Source: an uncultured Acidovorax sp. (lineage in GTDB: Bacteria; Pseudomonadota; Gammaproteobacteria; Burkholderiales; Burkholderiaceae_C). From it: a stretch of DNA of 64,000 nucleotides. Positions 18,972-28,686 of this stretch are shown here, piece after piece. Under the pieces are notes generated by a model, which was not told the origin of the DNA, did not search any database, and saw nothing but the letters and a program-made list of their open reading frames with translations. Position 1 is the stretch's first letter; every line of letters begins with the position of its first letter. The position numbers and the translations under genes are program-made. The DNA lies in assembly GCA_913774625.1 (NCBI GenBank), contig CAJYHL010000061.1, forward strand, positions 35,106 through 99,105, read 5' to 3'.

Positions 18972-19916
18972 GTGGCCCGTTTCGATATCGATGGCATCGT
19001 GCAGGCGCTGCACGCGGTGCGCCGCGACTGGCGCGAATCGCAGAACCGCTCGCAGGAGCCCGGCGGGCGCGAATTCCCCTCGCGCGATGCGCTGGCCCAG
19101 GTGCTGGAGCAGCTCAAGGGCGCGCTCTTTCCCATGCGCCTGGGGCCGCACGACCTGCGTCAGGAAAGCGAAGACCTGTACGTGGGCCACACGCTGGACC
19201 TTGCGCTGCACACCCTGCAGGCGCAGGCCCGGCTGGAGCTGCGCTACGGCGCCCGCCAGCAGGGCGCCATCGACGAGGAATGCATCGCCCGGCACTCGCA
19301 GCAGGCTATCCAGGAGTTCGCCACCTCGCTGCCCGCCATCCGCCGCCTGCTGGACAGCGACGTGCTGGCCGCCTACCAGGGCGACCCGGCCGCGCGCAGC
19401 GTGGACGAGGTGCTGCTGTGCTACCCCGGCGTGCTGGCCATGATCCACCACCGCATCGCACACCGGCTCTACGGGCTGGGCCTGCCGCTGCTGGCGCGCA
19501 TCGTGGCCGAGCTGGCGCACGGCCAGACCGGCATCGACATCCATCCGGGCGCGCGCATCGGCGCGGGCTTCTTCATCGACCACGGCACGGGCGTGGTGAT
19601 CGGCGAGACGGCGGTGATCGGCGAGCGCGTGCGCGTCTACCAGGCCGTCACGCTGGGCGCCAAGCGATTTCCTACCGACGCCGAAGGCCACCTGCAGAAA
19701 GGCCTGCCGCGGCATCCGGTGGTGGAGGACGACGTGGTCATCTATGCCGGCGCCACGGTGCTGGGGCGCGTCACCCTGGGCCGGGGTGCGGTGATCGGCG
19801 GCAACGTATGGATCACGCACGACGTGCCGCCAGGCGGCCATGTGTCGCAGGCGGTGTCGCGCGACAGCCGTGACTCCGGCTCTGCGGGCGATCTGGGCAA
19901 CGAGGCCGCTCGATGA
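18972..19916 (+). CDS. epsC: Serine O-acetyltransferase, EpsC type
   Basis: Left-handed beta-helix repeats: GQTGIDIHPGARIGAGFFIDHGTGVVIGETAVIGERVRVYQAVTLGAKRF. Confidence 0.93.
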   Translation: MARFDIDGIVQALHAVRRDWRESQNRSQEPGGREFPSRDALAQVLEQLKGALFPMRLGPHDLRQESEDLYVGHTLDLALHTLQAQARLELRYGARQQGAIDEECIARHSQQAIQEFATSLPAIRRLLDSDVLAAYQGDPAARSVDEVLLCYPGVLAMIHHRIAHRLYGLGLPLLARIVAELAHGQTGIDIHPGARIGAGFFIDHGTGVVIGETAVIGERVRVYQAVTLGAKRFPTDAEGHLQKGLPRHPVVEDDVVIYAGATVLGRVTLGRGAVIGGNVWITHDVPPGGHVSQAVSRDSRDSGSAGDLGNEAAR

Positions 19917-20182
19917 CCACGCTGGTGCGGAATTTCGGCGTGGCCGTGCGCCAGTTGCGCGAGGCCAAGGGTTGGTCGCAGGAGCGGCTGGCCGAGCAGT
20001 CGGACCTCAACCGCTCGTACGTGGGCGAGATCGAGCGCGGCCGTGCCATTGCCTCGCTGCTCACCGTCGAAAAGCTGGCTGTGGCGTTGGGCGTGAAGCC
20101 TTCCGCATTGGTCACCCTCGGCGAAGCGATCTGCCAGGCCAACCTGATGCGCGGCGTCCAGTTGGCGGCTATAGCCTGTTGA
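19913..20182 (+). CDS. XRE-family helix-turn-helix regulator
   Basis: FGVAVRQLREAKGWSQERLAEQSDLNRSYVGEIERGRAIASLLTVEKLAVALGVKPSALV; start overlaps epsC stop. Confidence 0.9.
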   Translation: MTTLVRNFGVAVRQLREAKGWSQERLAEQSDLNRSYVGEIERGRAIASLLTVEKLAVALGVKPSALVTLGEAICQANLMRGVQLAAIAC

Positions 20183-20299
20183 ACGGCTGCTGGGAGCACC
20201 AGACACTGCGTCCCGTCGCTCGAGGTTTCTCGTCGTCCGTTTCCTGTTTTCGCAATCCGTTCCACCATTGCTTTTTGCATACACCAAGGGAGTTTCACC

Positions 20300-21232
20300 A
20301 TGACTGCAACCGTAGGCGGCATCACCGCACTGGGCGACAACGCCGCCCGGCAACTAGCCAATGCCACCAAGACCGCGCCTCAGCTGGAAACCATCAGCCC
20401 GCGCTGGCTGACCCATCTGCTGCAGTGGGTGCCGGTCGAAGCGGGCATCTACCGCGTCAACAAGGTCAAGAACCCCGAAGCGATCAAGGTGACCTGCACC
20501 GCCAAGGAAACCGAGAACCAGCTGCCGCGCACCTTCGTCGATTACGAGGAGAAGCCGCGCGAATACTTCCTGAACGCCGTCAGCACCGTGCTGGACGTGC
20601 ACACCCGCGTCTCCGATCTCTACAGCAGCCCGCACGACCAGATCAAGGAGCAGCTGCGCCTGACCATCGAGACCATCAAGGAGAACCAGGAAAGCGAGCT
20701 CATCAACAACCCCGACTACGGCCTGCTGGCCCAGGTGACCGACGCGCAGCGCATCTTCCCGCTGACCGGCGCGCCCACGCCCGACGACCTGGACGAGCTG
20801 CTGACCAAGGTCTGGAAGGAGCCGGCCTTCTTCCTGGCGCACCCGCTGGCCATCGCCGCCTTCGGCCGCGAAGCGACGCGCCGTGGCACGCCCCCGCCCA
20901 CGGTGAGCCTGTTCGGCTCGCAGTTCATCACCTGGCGCGGCATTCCGCTGATCCCGTCCGACAAGGTGCCGGTGGCCGACGGCAAGAGCAAGATCCTGCT
21001 GCTGCGCGTGGGCGACAAGCGCCAGGGCGTGGTGGGCCTATTCCAGCCCGGCCTCTCGGGTGAGCAGGGCCCAGGCCTGTCGGTGCGCTTCATGGGCATC
21101 AACAACCATGCCATCGCCTCGTACCTGATCTCGCAGTACTGCTCGCTGGCCGTGCTCACCTCCGATGCGCTGGCCGTGCTGGACGACGTCGAGGTGAACA
21201 AGTACCACGACTATCCGGACACCTACAAATAA
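20300..21232 (+). CDS. Family 2A encapsulin shell protein (SrpI-like)
   Basis: LETISPRWLTHLLQWVPVEAGIYRVNKVKNPEA...FPLTGAPTPDDLDELLTKVWKEPAFFLAHPLAIAAFGREATRRGTPPPTV...LSVRFMGINNHAIASYLISQYCSLAVLTSDALAVLDDVEVNKYHDYP, HK97-fold encapsulin; next to a cysteine desulfurase. Confidence 0.92.
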   Translation: MTATVGGITALGDNAARQLANATKTAPQLETISPRWLTHLLQWVPVEAGIYRVNKVKNPEAIKVTCTAKETENQLPRTFVDYEEKPREYFLNAVSTVLDVHTRVSDLYSSPHDQIKEQLRLTIETIKENQESELINNPDYGLLAQVTDAQRIFPLTGAPTPDDLDELLTKVWKEPAFFLAHPLAIAAFGREATRRGTPPPTVSLFGSQFITWRGIPLIPSDKVPVADGKSKILLLRVGDKRQGVVGLFQPGLSGEQGPGLSVRFMGINNHAIASYLISQYCSLAVLTSDALAVLDDVEVNKYHDYPDTYK

Positions 21233-21247
21233 AGAAAAGCGACGGCT

Positions 21248-23275
21248 ATGACCCGAACTTTTCATCCCCCCGGCGCTGATGCGCCCGGGGCTCCCATCGA
21301 CCCGGCGGTGATCGCGCGCATGGCCAATGCCCTGTTCCAGGCGCTGCCCGGCGAGGCGGGCGGCCCGGTGGGCGGCTTTCCGGTCACCCCGCCGGCAGCG
21401 CCCGCATCGCTGCAGGCGCCCGGCTACCTGCCGCCCGGCGTTCAGGCGCCGGCCAACATCGCGCCGCCGGGCTCGCCGCTGGCGAGTCCTGCCGGCTTCG
21501 GCCCCGGCGTGCCCGGCACGCCCATCCCGCAAGGGCAGATTCCCGGCAGCAACCTGCTGCCGGCATCGCCCACGCCGGTGCTGTCGCTGGGCCACCGCGC
21601 CCCTGCGCTGCTGCCCCATGCCGTGGCCGGCAACGGCGTGCCCGACACGGTGCTGAGCACGCTGCCGGCCTACGAGCCGCGCCTGGGCAGCGGCGTGCAG
21701 GGCGTGCCCGAGGCAGCCGGCGCCGTATCGGCACCGCCGGTGGCGTCGCCCGCGCCGGCATCGCCCTACTACTTCGTCGGCGAGCGGCTGCAGCCGCCGG
21801 CGGCCGGCGGCGCTCCGTACGCTGCGGCGGCCGATCCGCTGGACGTGTTGGCGCGCCAGCCCTTCGCGCCGCCGCAGGTGCCCAGCCTGGGCGCTCCGGC
21901 CGGCGTGCCCACGGGGGCCGCTGCCGCAGCGCCTGCGGCCGACCCGCGCTTTTACTTCGTCGATGCGGTGGTGCTGCCCAGCGGCTACGTCACCCCGGCC
22001 AAGCCGGCGCCGCACGGCAGCGTGCCGCTGGCAGGGCAGGGACGGCACCCGCCCTTCGACGTGCATGCCGTGCGGCGCGACTTCCCCATCCTTTCGGAGC
22101 GGGTGAACGGCCGGCAGCTGGTGTGGTTCGACAACGCCGCCACCACCCACAAGCCGAAAGCGGTGATCGACCGCATCAGCCACTTCTACGAGCACGAGAA
22201 CTCCAACATCCACCGGGCCGCGCATGAACTCGCCGCACGCGCGACGGACGCCTACGAAGGCGCCCGCCAGCGCGTGAAGGGCTTCATCAACGCGCCCGAC
22301 GTGAACGAGGTGATCTTCGTGCGCGGCACCACCGAGGCCATCAACCTGGTGGCCAAGAGCTGGGGCGGCCAGCATGTGGGCGAGGGCGACGAGATCATCG
22401 TGAGCCACCTGGAGCACCACGCCAACATCGTGCCCTGGCAGCAGCTGGCGGCGGCCAAGGGCGCGAAGCTGCGCGTGATTCCGGTGGACGATTCGGGCCA
22501 GGTGCTGCTGGATGAATACCAGAAGCTGCTGAACGACCGCACCAAGATCGTCGCCGTCACCCAGGTCTCCAACGCGCTGGGCACCGTGGTGCCCGTGAAG
22601 GAGATCGTGGCGCTGGCCAAGCGCGCGGGCGCCAAGGCGCTGGTCGATGGCGCGCAGTCGGTGTCGCACATGCGGGTGGACGTGCAGGACCTGGGGGCCG
22701 ACTTCTTCGTGTTCTCGGGCCACAAGGTGTTCGGGCCGACCGGCATCGGCGTGGTCTGGGGCAGGCGCGAGGTACTCGAAGACATGCCGCCCTGGCAGGG
22801 CGGCGGCAACATGATCGCCGACGTGACCTTCGAGAAGACCGTGTTCCAGCCCATCCCGAACAAGTTCGAGGCCGGCACCGGCAACATCGCGGACGCGGTG
22901 GGCCTGGGCGCGGCGATCGACTACGTGAACCGGGTGGGCATCGAGAACATCGCCCGCTACGAGCACGAGCTGCTGGCCTACGGCATGCAGCAGCTGCGCA
23001 CCATCCCGGGCGTGCGGCTGATCGGCACGGCCGATGACAAGGCCAGCGTGATGTCCTTCGTGCTGGCCGGCTACTCGACCGAAGAGGTGGGCAAGGCGCT
23101 CAACGAAGAAGGCATCGCCGTGCGCACGGGCCACCACTGCGCGCAGCCCATCCTGCGCCGCTTCGGCGTGGAGACCACGGTGCGGCCGTCGCTGGCGTTC
23201 TACAACACCTTCGACGAGATCGACCGGCTGGTGGACGTGGTGCGTGCGCTGGCCGCGCGCCGGCCGGCGGGCTGA
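21248..23275 (+). CDS. Encapsulin-associated cysteine desulfurase (SufS-like core, long disordered N-terminal cargo-loading region)
   Basis: Pro/Ala/Gly-rich N-term to ~22053, then VRRDFPILSERVNGRQLVWFDNAATTHKP...FSGHKVFGPTGIGVVWG...RTGHHCAQPILRRFGV. Confidence 0.93.
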   Translation: MTRTFHPPGADAPGAPIDPAVIARMANALFQALPGEAGGPVGGFPVTPPAAPASLQAPGYLPPGVQAPANIAPPGSPLASPAGFGPGVPGTPIPQGQIPGSNLLPASPTPVLSLGHRAPALLPHAVAGNGVPDTVLSTLPAYEPRLGSGVQGVPEAAGAVSAPPVASPAPASPYYFVGERLQPPAAGGAPYAAAADPLDVLARQPFAPPQVPSLGAPAGVPTGAAAAAPAADPRFYFVDAVVLPSGYVTPAKPAPHGSVPLAGQGRHPPFDVHAVRRDFPILSERVNGRQLVWFDNAATTHKPKAVIDRISHFYEHENSNIHRAAHELAARATDAYEGARQRVKGFINAPDVNEVIFVRGTTEAINLVAKSWGGQHVGEGDEIIVSHLEHHANIVPWQQLAAAKGAKLRVIPVDDSGQVLLDEYQKLLNDRTKIVAVTQVSNALGTVVPVKEIVALAKRAGAKALVDGAQSVSHMRVDVQDLGADFFVFSGHKVFGPTGIGVVWGRREVLEDMPPWQGGGNMIADVTFEKTVFQPIPNKFEAGTGNIADAVGLGAAIDYVNRVGIENIARYEHELLAYGMQQLRTIPGVRLIGTADDKASVMSFVLAGYSTEEVGKALNEEGIAVRTGHHCAQPILRRFGVETTVRPSLAFYNTFDEIDRLVDVVRALAARRPAG

Positions 23276-23294
23276 CCGGCTCGGCATCAAAGAA

Positions 23295-23329
23295 AAAGGC
23301 GCGGGACCTCACGGCCCCGCGCCTTTCTT
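23295..23329. terminator. Bidirectional terminator between the cysteine desulfurase gene and fabI
   Basis: Stem AAAGGCGCGGG/CCCGCGCCTTT with flanking A and T tracts. Confidence 0.85.
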
Positions 23330-23366
23330 TTTGCTTCGCTGGCATTGCTTGCCAGCCATCGCTGGA

Positions 23367-24164
23367 TCAGGCCAAGTTGGCGCTGTCGCGGCTGATGCCG
23401 CCGGTCTGGCTGAAGCCGCCGTCCACGTACATGATCTCGGCCGTCACGCCGCTGGCCAGGTCCGACAGCAGGAAGGCCGCGGCATTGCCCACGTCCTCGA
23501 TGGTCACGTTGCGGCGCAGCGGCGAGGCGTCGGCCACGGTGCCCAGCAGCTTGCCGAAGTCCTTGATGCCGCTGGCGGCCAGGGTCTTGATGGGGCCGGC
23601 GCTGATGCCGTTGGCACGCATGCCCTTGGGGCCCAGCGATTCGGCCAGGTAGCGCACGCTGGCTTCCAGGCTGGCCTTGGCCAGGCCCATGGTGTTGTAG
23701 TTGGGCACGGCCCGCAGGGCGCCCAGGTAGCTCAGGGTGAGCACGGCGGCCTTGTCGTTCAGGTAGGGCAGGGCGGCCTTGGCCATGGCGGGAAAGCTGT
23801 AGGCGCTGATGTCGTGCGCGATGCGGAAGGATTCGCGCGATAGGCCTTCGAGGAAGTCGCCGGCGATGGCTTCACGCGGCGCGAAGCCGATGCTGTGCAC
23901 GAAGCCGTCGAACTTGGGCCAGGTGGCGGACAGGTCGGCGAACATGCGCTCGATCTGCTCGTCGCTCGCCACGTCGCAGTCGAAGACCAGCTTGGAGTCG
24001 AACTCGGCCGCGAAGTCGGTGATGCGGTCCTTGAAGCGCTCGCCCACGTAGCTGAAGGCCAGTTCGGCGCCTTGCGCATGGCAAGCCTTGGCGATGCCGT
24101 AGGCGATGGAGCGGTTGGACAGCACGCCCGTGATGAGCAGCTTCTTGCCGGTCAGAAAACCCAT
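23367..24164 (-). CDS. fabI: Enoyl-[acyl-carrier-protein] reductase (NADH)
   Basis: [39 protein letters not shown]...[57 protein letters not shown]. Confidence 0.96.
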   Translation of the reverse strand: MGFLTGKKLLITGVLSNRSIAYGIAKACHAQGAELAFSYVGERFKDRITDFAAEFDSKLVFDCDVASDEQIERMFADLSATWPKFDGFVHSIGFAPREAIAGDFLEGLSRESFRIAHDISAYSFPAMAKAALPYLNDKAAVLTLSYLGALRAVPNYNTMGLAKASLEASVRYLAESLGPKGMRANGISAGPIKTLAASGIKDFGKLLGTVADASPLRRNVTIEDVGNAAAFLLSDLASGVTAEIMYVDGGFSQTGGISRDSANLA

Positions 24165-24278
24165 TGTTCTTCTCCTGGGGGATTGGTGTTGAGATGGCGG
24201 GCGGGTGGCCCTGGTGCCGCAGGCAGCGGCTTGCCCCCGAAGGACGGAAGGGCCGCCAGCGTGGTGCAGAATTGTCGC

Positions 24279-26090
24279 ATGCGGTTCTTGGCCATCTGTC
24301 TGCTCTGGGGAAGCTCTCTGTGTGCCGTTCCGGCCTGGGCCGCGCATGGCTACGCGCTGTGGGACGACCTCAAGTACCCCGCCGGCTTCGCGCACTTCGG
24401 CTACGTGAACCCCGACGCGCCCAAGGGCGGGGAGCTGCGCATGGTCAGCAACCTGCGCTATTCCACCTTCGACAAGTACAATCCCTTCACGATGAAGGGC
24501 TCGCCGCCGGCCTATCTGTCGAACCTGCTGTTCGACACGCTCCTGGCCGGCTCCATGGACGAGACCGCCTCCGGCTACGGCCTGCTGGCCGAAGACGTCG
24601 AAGTGCCGCCCGACCACCTGAGCGCCACCTTCCGCCTGCGGCCCGAGGCGCGCTTCCACGACGGCAGCCCGGTCGAGGCCGCCGACGTGAAGTACACCTA
24701 CGAGACGCTGACCGGCCCCTACGCATCGCCCAGCTACGCGACCCTGCTGCAGGACGTGGCCGGCGTCGATGTGCTGGACCGGCGCACGGTGCGCTTCCGC
24801 TTCAAGCAGTCCAACCGCGAACTGCCGCTCACGGTGGGCAGCCTGCCCATCTTCAGCCGTGCCTGGGGGCGCGACGCGAGCGGCAAGACCAAGCGCTTCG
24901 ACGAGATCGTGACCGACACGCCCATCGGCAGCGGCCCCTACCGCATCGGGCCGGTGGCCTTCGGGCGCGACATCACCTACGTGCGCGACCCGAACTACTG
25001 GGGCCGCGGCCTGAACGTGAACCGGGGCGAATACAACTTCGACCGCATCACGGTCAAGATCTACAAGGACAACACCGCCCGGCTGGAGGCGCTCAAGGCC
25101 GGCGAGTTCGACTTCATGAGCGTCTATTCGGCGGGCGACTGGGCGCGCCGCATCGACGGCAAGCTGTTCAAGCAGGGCGTGCTGGTCAAGAAGAAATTCA
25201 ATCACCAGTTGCCGGCCGGCTTCCAGAGCTATGTGCTCAACACCCGACGGCCCTTGCTGAAGGACGTACGCGTGCGTGAGGCGCTGGGCCTGGCGCTGGA
25301 CTACGAATGGATGAACCGCCAGATGTTCTACGGCGGCTATCCGCGCGTGACCGACCTCTTCGGCAACACCGACTGCCGGGCCACCGGCACGCCCGGGCCC
25401 GAGGAACTCAAGCTGCTCGAACCCTGGCGCGGCAAGGTGCCCGATGCCGTGTTCGGCCCCATGTACCAGCCGCCCACGACCGAAGGCGAGGGCCATTCGC
25501 TGCGGGATAACCTGCGCCGCGCCCGCCAGCTGCTGGCCGATGCCGGCTGGACCTACCGTGACGGCGCGCTGCGCAACGCCCAGGGCCAGCCCATGGTGCT
25601 CGAGTACCTGGACAGCAAGGAAGTCGGCGCGCGCACTGTCACGCCCTGGATGCGCAACCTCGAAAAGCTGGGCATCACGCTGCGCTTTTCATCGGTGGAC
25701 TTCGCGCTCTATCTGCAGCGCATGGACAAGTACGACTTCGACATCGTTTCGCTGAACTATCCCGGCACCTACAACCCCGGCCAGGATATGCAGGAACTCT
25801 TCGGCAGCCAGCGCGCCGACGTGGAGGGCGCCAGCAACCATGCGGGCGTGAAGAGCCCGGCCGTCGATGCGCTGGTGAAGGCGCTGACCCGTGCCGATTC
25901 CAAGGCCGAGCTGCTGCCCGCCTGCCGCGCGCTGGACCGGGTCATCATGCACAGCCACTACCTCATTCCGCAGTGGTTCCTCTCGTCGCACCGCGTCGTC
26001 TACAACCAGCAGCGGCTGGCCTACCACGCGCCCATGCCGCCTTACGCCAAGGCCGAGGAATGGGCCATGTCCACCTGGTGGAGCCGGTGA
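24279..26090 (+). CDS. yejA: ABC transporter substrate-binding protein, YejA-like (oligopeptide / microcin C type)
   Basis: Signal peptide; [53 protein letters not shown]; followed by cognate permeases and ATPase. Confidence 0.88.
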   Translation: MRFLAICLLWGSSLCAVPAWAAHGYALWDDLKYPAGFAHFGYVNPDAPKGGELRMVSNLRYSTFDKYNPFTMKGSPPAYLSNLLFDTLLAGSMDETASGYGLLAEDVEVPPDHLSATFRLRPEARFHDGSPVEAADVKYTYETLTGPYASPSYATLLQDVAGVDVLDRRTVRFRFKQSNRELPLTVGSLPIFSRAWGRDASGKTKRFDEIVTDTPIGSGPYRIGPVAFGRDITYVRDPNYWGRGLNVNRGEYNFDRITVKIYKDNTARLEALKAGEFDFMSVYSAGDWARRIDGKLFKQGVLVKKKFNHQLPAGFQSYVLNTRRPLLKDVRVREALGLALDYEWMNRQMFYGGYPRVTDLFGNTDCRATGTPGPEELKLLEPWRGKVPDAVFGPMYQPPTTEGEGHSLRDNLRRARQLLADAGWTYRDGALRNAQGQPMVLEYLDSKEVGARTVTPWMRNLEKLGITLRFSSVDFALYLQRMDKYDFDIVSLNYPGTYNPGQDMQELFGSQRADVEGASNHAGVKSPAVDALVKALTRADSKAELLPACRALDRVIMHSHYLIPQWFLSSHRVVYNQQRLAYHAPMPPYAKAEEWAMSTWWSR

Positions 26091-26093
26091 GGG

Positions 26094-26260
26094 ATCACCC
26101 CCCTGAGGCGCTGCGCGCCTCCGTGCCACCGGCAGAGCCGATCGCTCTTCGCGCTCGTCCAAGCCTGCATAGGCAGGCTTGGAGCCGCGGCGCTCAGCCC
26201 CCGCTCTCGCCGTGCTGCGCACGGCGGGCAGGGGGACGACGCCGGTGGCCTGGCAAAGCC
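26094..26260. repeat. Intra-operon repeat element, copy 1 (longer variant)
   Basis: Starts ccccctgaggcgctgcgcgcc, ends agggggacgacgccggtggcc; internal perfect IR ccaagcctgc-atag-gcaggcttgg (26159-26182). Confidence 0.5.
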
Positions 26261-26389
26261 AGTTCCACGGCGTCCGCTGGCATGGCCTGCTCCGCAGCCA
26301 CCGGATGGGTAGCGTCGCGCCAGTTCCGTGGGGCTGGGCGGCTCGCAGCGCTGTGGGGCGCGAAAGCCTGAAATCTTCTGACTGACTGC

Positions 26390-27424
26390 ATGCTCGTCTA
26401 TATCGCCAAACGCCTGCTGCTCATGCTGCCCACCCTGTTGGGCGTGCTCCTGCTTACCTTCGTGGTGATCCAGTTCGTGCCGGGCGGCCCGGTGGAGCAG
26501 TACCTGGCCGAGGCGCGCACTGCGGCAGGCAAGGGCGGGGGGCTCGAATCGGGCGGCATGAGCTACCGCGGCGACCAGGGCGTGGACCCGAAGCGGCTGG
26601 CGCAGATCAAGGCCCTCTACGGATTCGACAAGCCGGCGCCCGAGCGCTTCTGGCAGATGCTGGGCCAGTTCGCCCGCTTCGATCTGGGCCGCAGCTTCTT
26701 CCAGAACAAGAGCGTGTGGGAGCTGGTCAAGGAAAAGCTGCCCGTCTCCATCAGCCTCGGCCTCTGGACCTTCTTCATCAGCTATCTGGTAGCCGTGCCG
26801 CTGGGCGTGGCCAAGGCGGTGCGCGCCGGCTCGCGCTTCGATTTGGTGACCACGCTGATCATCCTGGTGGGCTATGCCATTCCGGGCTTCGTGCTGGGCG
26901 TGGCGTTGCTGGTCATCTTCGGCGGCCAGCTGCAGTGGTTCCCGCTGCGCGGGCTGACCTCGTCCAACTGGGACCAGCTGGGCTGGGGCGCGCGCATCGC
27001 GGATTACCTCTGGCACATCACGCTGCCCGTGACGGCCATGGTGGCGGGCAGCTTCGCGGTGACGGCCATGCTGACCAAGAACGCCTTCCTGGAGGAGATC
27101 CGCAAGCAGTACGTGCTGACGGCGCGGGCCAAGGGGCTTTCCGAGCGGCAGGTACTCTGGAAGCACGTCTTCCGCAATGCGCTGATTCCCATCGTCACAG
27201 GCTTTCCGGCGGCCTTCATCGGCGCCTTCTTCACGGGCTCGCTGCTGATCGAGACGCTGTTCTCGCTCGACGGCCTGGGCCTCTTGAGCTATGAGAGCGT
27301 GATCCGCCGCGACTACCCCGTGGTGCTGGGCACGCTCTACCTCTTCACGTTGATCGGGCTCTTCACCAAGCTCGTGAGCGACCTGTGCTACGTGTGGGTG
27401 GACCCGCGCGTGAAGTTCGACTGA
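26390..27424 (+). CDS. yejB: ABC transporter permease, YejB-like
   Basis: MLVYIAKRLLLMLPTLLGVLLLTFVVIQFVPGGPVEQYL...YVLTARAKGLSERQVLWKHVFRNALIPIVTG. Confidence 0.93.
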   Translation: MLVYIAKRLLLMLPTLLGVLLLTFVVIQFVPGGPVEQYLAEARTAAGKGGGLESGGMSYRGDQGVDPKRLAQIKALYGFDKPAPERFWQMLGQFARFDLGRSFFQNKSVWELVKEKLPVSISLGLWTFFISYLVAVPLGVAKAVRAGSRFDLVTTLIILVGYAIPGFVLGVALLVIFGGQLQWFPLRGLTSSNWDQLGWGARIADYLWHITLPVTAMVAGSFAVTAMLTKNAFLEEIRKQYVLTARAKGLSERQVLWKHVFRNALIPIVTGFPAAFIGAFFTGSLLIETLFSLDGLGLLSYESVIRRDYPVVLGTLYLFTLIGLFTKLVSDLCYVWVDPRVKFD

Positions 27425-27431
27425 TCCGCCC

Positions 27432-28523
27432 ATGAACGCGTCGATGCCGCCGCCGTCCTCCGTCCCCGCCGCGCCCGCTGCCGCTCCCCTTGCAGCGCCC
27501 GCACCCTCGCTGTCGCCCTCGCGCCGGGCCTGGCTGCGCTTCAAGCGCAACCGGCTGGGCTTCTGGAGCCTCGTCGTCTTCTGCGTGCTGGTCGCCATCA
27601 GCCTGGGGGCGGAGCTGGTCAGCAACGACCGGCCGCTCATCGTGCGCTACGAAGGGCAGACCTATTTCCCGATCTTCAAGACCTACCCCGAAACCACCTT
27701 CGGCGGCGACTTCGACACGCCCACCGACTACCTGGACCCCTACATCCAGGAGCGGCTGCGCGCGGGCAGCAACTGGGCGCTCTACACCCTCAACCCCTAC
27801 GGCCCGGGCACCATCAACTACTTCGCTAAGTCGCCCAACCCGTCGGCGCCGACGGCCGACAACTGGCTGGGCACGGACGACCGGGGCCGCGACATGGTGG
27901 CGCAGCTGCTCTACGGCTTCCGCGTCAGCGTGCTGTTCGGCCTGGCGCTCACCGTCACCGGCACCGTGCTGGGGCTGCTCACGGGCGCCATCCAGGGCTT
28001 CTTCGGCGGCCGGACCGACCTGGCCTTCCAGCGCTTCATCGAGATCTGGAGCTCCATGCCCGAGCTCTACCTGCTCATCATCTTCAGCGCGCTGTTCTCG
28101 CCCAGCCTCTCGCTGCTGCTCATCCTGCTGAGCCTCTTCGGCTGGATGGGCCTGTCGGACTACGTGCGCGCCGAATTCCTGCGCAACCGCCAGCTCGACT
28201 ACGTGAAGGCCGCGCGCGCCCTGGGCGTGCCCAACCGGCAGATCATCTGGCGCCACATTCTGCCCAACAGCCTGACGCCGGTGGTCACCTTCCTGCCCTT
28301 CCGCATGAGCGCGGCCATCCTCTCGCTCACCTCGCTGGATTTCCTGGGCTTAGGGGTTCCGGCCGGCACGCCCAGCCTGGGCGAGCTGCTGAGCCAGGGC
28401 AAGAACAACATCGACGCCTGGTGGATCTCGCTGAGCACCTTCGGCGTACTGGTCGGCACGCTGCTGCTGCTCACCTTCATGGGCGATGCGCTGCGCGATG
28501 CCCTCGACCCAAGGAAACAGTGA
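27432..28523 (+). CDS. yejE: ABC transporter permease, YejE-like
   Basis: RRAWLRFKRNRLGFWSLVVFCVLVAISLGAELVSNDRPLIVRYEGQTYFPIFKTYPETTFGGDF...DYVKAARALGVPNRQIIWRHILPNS. Confidence 0.93.
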   Translation: MNASMPPPSSVPAAPAAAPLAAPAPSLSPSRRAWLRFKRNRLGFWSLVVFCVLVAISLGAELVSNDRPLIVRYEGQTYFPIFKTYPETTFGGDFDTPTDYLDPYIQERLRAGSNWALYTLNPYGPGTINYFAKSPNPSAPTADNWLGTDDRGRDMVAQLLYGFRVSVLFGLALTVTGTVLGLLTGAIQGFFGGRTDLAFQRFIEIWSSMPELYLLIIFSALFSPSLSLLLILLSLFGWMGLSDYVRAEFLRNRQLDYVKAARALGVPNRQIIWRHILPNSLTPVVTFLPFRMSAAILSLTSLDFLGLGVPAGTPSLGELLSQGKNNIDAWWISLSTFGVLVGTLLLLTFMGDALRDALDPRKQ

Positions 28524-28524
28524 T

Positions 28525-28630
28525 CACCCCCCTGAGTCGCTACGCGCCTTCCCCCCTCTCTCGGCTTCGCCGGGAGGGGGGACACCGCCAGCGCGGCGGG
28601 ACGGCCCTTGCGCGGCGGTCGCTGGCCGAT
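28525..28630. repeat. Intra-operon repeat element, copy 2
   Basis: ccccctgagtcgctacgcgcc...ccccctctctcggcttcgccgggaggggggacaccgccagcgcggcgggacggcccttgcgcggcggtcgctggc. Confidence 0.8.
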
Positions 28631-28686
28631 GCCGCGCCACGCCGCCACGCCTTGGCCCAAGCTTGGCCGCATAAAACCGTTCAACC

